A stretch of DNA of 7,472 nucleotides from an uncultured Bacilli bacterium (GTDB taxonomy: Bacteria > Bacillota_I > Bacilli_A > RF39 > UBA660). Location of the stretch: assembly GCA_947625365.1 (NCBI GenBank), contig CANQNZ010000059.1:1-7472 (forward strand), read 5' to 3'. Position numbers and translations under genes: made by a program. The notes under the pieces were generated by a model. That model worked only from the letters and a program-made list of their open reading frames with translations, had not been told where the DNA came from and did not search any database. Shown here in pieces: positions 5,533 through 7,472 of this stretch; position 1 is the stretch's first letter; the number at the start of each line of letters is the position of its first letter.

Positions 5533-5563
5533 AAAAAAGAATATAATTATTTTTTATATTCTT
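5533..5563 (-). terminator. intrinsic terminator of the ackA-nrnA unit
   Basis: On the minus strand AAGAATATAA (5563-5554) pairs with TTATATTCTT (5546-5537) around a 7-base loop, followed by a T-run (the A-run at 5533-5538). The nrnA stop codon at 5549-5547 lies in the loop. It should separate ackA-nrnA transcription from recX. Confidence 0.75.
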
Positions 5564-6506
5564 CACAAGTTTTATCTAAATCAGCAATTAATTTATCAAT
5601 ATTTTCTTGGGCATCTGTTCGCACACCACTGGCAAATTTATGCCCCCCTCCCCCATATTTAGAAGCAATTTCATTAATAATTGGACCACGACTACGAATA
5701 TTAACTTTATAAATACCATTTTTTTCATCAAAAGTAATAAATATCCAAACTAATACTTCTTTAATAAAATTAAAATCATTAATCATATTAGACGCTGTCG
5801 CATTATCAACATTAAACTTTTTAATTATTTCATTATCTAATTTAAGATAGGCTAAACCATTAGGAGTAACTATTAAGTTTTGGGATAGATAGCCGCGAAA
5901 ACGTATTTCATTTAAGGGTCTTTCATACAATAATGGATATAATTTCGTAAAATTTAAATTAGTTTTATCAATTAATTTTTTTATTAAATCAAAAGTTTTA
6001 GAAGTAGTATATGATAAAAGGAAACGGTCACTATCTGAGACTACTCCTAAAAATAAATTTTCAGCTATGGAAGTTGTTAATCTTAATTTTGCTTCAAAGA
6101 TAAGTTCAATAATCATTTGGCATGTAGAACTAGCTGTTTCATCTACCCACTCAACTTCACCCATTTTATCTTCATAAGGATGATGGTCGATTTTTAATAC
6201 TTCCGCAAAATGTTCAAAATTAGCTACATCAACGCGCTCTATGTTTGGCACGTCTAAAACAATAAGTAAGGCTTTAGATAAATCTTTATTTTCTAACTTC
6301 TCTTTATCTAATTCCCCAAAATAACGAAAACGTGAAACACTTACCCCTACAGCATAAACTTTTTTGCTAGGGAATGTGGCTTTAAGGGTATCTCTGAGAG
6401 CTATTTGACTAGCAATTGCATCAGGGTCAGGGCCAATATGCCTAGCAATATATATCTCGTTATACTCTTTTATTTTTTTTCGAATTTTTTTAATTATTGG
6501 TTTGAT
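5547..6506 (-). CDS. nrnA: NrnA-like DHH/DHHA1 phosphoesterase with an apparent ATC start
   Basis: DHH-family bifunctional oligoribonuclease / pAp phosphatase: NrnA-type enzymes degrade very short RNAs to mononucleotides and dephosphorylate pAp in the cytosol. With the ATC at 6506 as start the protein is 319 aa, the normal family length (about 310-320). Metal-site motifs are all present: RHIGPDPDA (22-30), D85 in LLIVLD, DHH (107-109), SDSD (157-160, usually DTG-like) and the DHHA1 substrate motif RSRG with GGGGH (285-289). No ATG, GTG or TTG lies in frame before the GTG at 6251, and that start would remove the first two motifs, so it cannot be the real one. AAGGAAGTG at 6520-6512 sits 5 bases before the ATC, giving MKPIIKKI. 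It lies 14 bases after the ackA stop, so the two genes are probably cotranscribed. A sequencing error or mutation of an original ATG is the alternative. Confidence 0.85.
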   Translation of the reverse strand: MKPIIKKIRKKIKEYNEIYIARHIGPDPDAIASQIALRDTLKATFPSKKVYAVGVSVSRFRYFGELDKEKLENKDLSKALLIVLDVPNIERVDVANFEHFAEVLKIDHHPYEDKMGEVEWVDETASSTCQMIIELIFEAKLRLTTSIAENLFLGVVSDSDRFLLSYTTSKTFDLIKKLIDKTNLNFTKLYPLLYERPLNEIRFRGYLSQNLIVTPNGLAYLKLDNEIIKKFNVDNATASNMINDFNFIKEVLVWIFITFDEKNGIYKVNIRSRGPIINEIASKYGGGGHKFASGVRTDAQENIDKLIADLDKTCEEYKK

Positions 6507-6510
6507 AAAA

Positions 6511-6520
6511 CCACTTCCTT
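6511..6520 (-). promoter_or_regulatory. ribosome binding site that decides the nrnA start
   Basis: AAGGAAGTGG on the minus strand begins directly after the ackA TAA (6523-6521). It matches the consensus AAGGAGGTG at 8 of 9 positions and is followed by GTTTT and then ATC AAA CCA. A site this strong, at ideal spacing, with no ATG after it, is the main evidence for initiation at ATC. Confidence 0.7.
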
Positions 6521-7472
6521 TTATTTTATTAAATCATAAGTATCTAAAGCTATCATTAATTCTTCATTAGTTGGTACAACATAAACAGGAATACTTGTAT
6601 CACTAGTACTAATTAAACCAAATTTACCAAAAGTATCTTTATTAGCTTGAGCATCAAGTTTAATACCTAAGCTAGCTACTCTTTTTAAAATTTCTGCTCT
6701 AAAATCTGGTCCTTTTTCACCAATTCCAGCGGTAAAGCAAATAACATCAGCACCACCTAAAATATTATTATACATAGCAATGTAATTAGCGACTTTTTGA
6801 CAGAACATATTAAAAGCCAATTTAGCTCTTTCATTACCTTCCGAAATTGCTATTTCAATATCACGAGCATCACTGCTTATTCCACTTATACCAAGAAGAC
6901 CAGATTTTTTATTAATATCACTCATTACTTCATCGATTGTTTTATTTTCTTTATTCATAATATAAGGAATAATAGTAATATCAACATCACCAGGACGAGT
7001 ACCCATCATAACTCCTGGTGCTGGCGTAAATCCCATAGAAGTATCAACAACTTTACCAGCGTTAATAGCCGCTAAAGAGGCACCATTACCAACATGACAA
7101 GAGATAACTTTTAAATTATCATTTTTTAAATATTCACAAATTGTTTTATTAATAAAACGATGTGATGTCCCATGAAAACCATATTTTCTTACCCCATACT
7201 TACTATACCATTCATAAGGTAAAGGATAAATAAATTCTTCTTCCTTCATTGTTTGATGAAAAGCTGTATCAAATACACCTACCATTGGCGTATTTGGCAT
7301 ATTTTCCATAAAAGCTTTAACCCCTACTAAATTAGCAGGATTATGCAAAGGAGCAAGTTCATTAAAACTTTCAATATCTTTAATGATTTCTTCGTTTAAC
7401 AAAACACTTTGACTATATTTATCAGCACCATGAACAATACGATGACCAACTCCATCAATATCTTCTAAAGAG
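6521..7472 (-). CDS. ackA: acetate kinase, C-terminal ~317 residues (gene continues beyond the window)
   Basis: Acetate kinase converts acetyl phosphate and ADP to acetate and ATP, the energy-yielding last step of the Pta-AckA pathway in fermenting cells; it is a cytosolic ASKHA-fold enzyme. Codons run in frame to the window edge, starting SLEDIDGVGHRIVHGADKY, so the TTG at 7402 is internal and roughly 80 N-terminal residues are missing because of the window limit. Seen: GHRIVHG, HNPANL, GVFDTAFHQTM, YPLPYEWY followed by YGFHGTSH, CHVGNGAS, MGFTPAPGVMMGTRPGD, FTAGIGE and VPTNEELMI, all family signatures. The substitution MGTRPGD for the more usual TRSGD or TRCGD is a small oddity. Upstream genes are outside the window. 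The nrnA-like gene follows after 14 bases. Confidence 0.97.
   Translation of the reverse strand, partial: SLEDIDGVGHRIVHGADKYSQSVLLNEEIIKDIESFNELAPLHNPANLVGVKAFMENMPNTPMVGVFDTAFHQTMKEEEFIYPLPYEWYSKYGVRKYGFHGTSHRFINKTICEYLKNDNLKVISCHVGNGASLAAINAGKVVDTSMGFTPAPGVMMGTRPGDVDITIIPYIMNKENKTIDEVMSDINKKSGLLGISGISSDARDIEIAISEGNERAKLAFNMFCQKVANYIAMYNNILGGADVICFTAGIGEKGPDFRAEILKRVASLGIKLDAQANKDTFGKFGLISTSDTSIPVYVVPTNEELMIALDTYDLIK

Noticed and set aside
5547..6251. A truncated DHH protein starting at GTG 6251
   Set aside because: The frame continues 85 codons upstream with the conserved RHIGPDPDA and LLIVLD motifs, so the gene is full length and starts near 6506.
6797..7075. Plus-strand open frame of 92 codons
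   Set aside because: It is antisense to ackA, with low-complexity Ile/Ser/Asn/Thr/His content typical of a shadow frame.
1..7472. TGA reassigned to Trp (mycoplasma-type code)
   Set aside because: No gene here ends in TGA, but none needs an in-frame TGA either and Trp is written TGG, so the standard bacterial code fits.

Overview
The window is strongly AT-rich DNA from a low-GC Gram-positive bacterium. It carries a PrsA-type foldase lipoprotein, RecX, an NrnA-type DHH phosphoesterase, strong AGGAGG-like ribosome binding sites, sigma-A-type promoters and YjcZ-like tiny membrane proteins. Together these suggest Bacillota, probably class Bacilli; an uncultured, host-associated lineage is a guess. 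Trp is encoded by TGG, and every gene ends in TAA or TAG, so nothing indicates a mycoplasma-type code.

Layout: (1) 11-1137: a family-2 glycosyltransferase with its own promoter and terminator. Its last ~57 codons are cut off by a 7-bp tandem duplication. (2) 1190-1370: a complete tRNA-Leu(UAA) unit with promoter, gene including CCA, and terminator. (3) 1377-2269: a divergent PP2C-type phosphatase gene, converging on a two-gene minus-strand unit (2272-2535) for tiny single-span membrane proteins. (4) 2607-3701: prsA-like foldase lipoprotein with promoter and terminator. (5) 3703-4733: a two-gene operon of unrecognised function. It encodes a 90-aa soluble protein followed, two bases later, by a lipoprotein that appears to contain two copies of the same module. 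(6) 4705-7472, minus strand: the 3' part of ackA, then a full-length nrnA-like gene, then recX.

Three points deserve most attention. First, the 90-aa protein and the lipoprotein share a repeated module (GEH - GY - TN - GTP landmarks) that I cannot assign to a named family. Second, the nrnA-like gene is intact and of normal length only if translation starts at an ATC codon, which sits behind a near-consensus ribosome binding site; no ATG/GTG/TTG lies in frame before the conserved N-terminal motifs. Third, the glycosyltransferase frame is broken by an exact 7-bp duplication whose removal restores the full protein, suggesting a recent or reversible mutation (or an assembly error).

Promoters are compact: several genes have a -10 box only 10-20 bases before the ribosome binding site or start. 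No CRISPR array, insertion sequence, riboswitch or phage attachment site was seen. No gene-free stretch longer than 300 bases remains once the two tiny genes at 2272-2535 are recognised.
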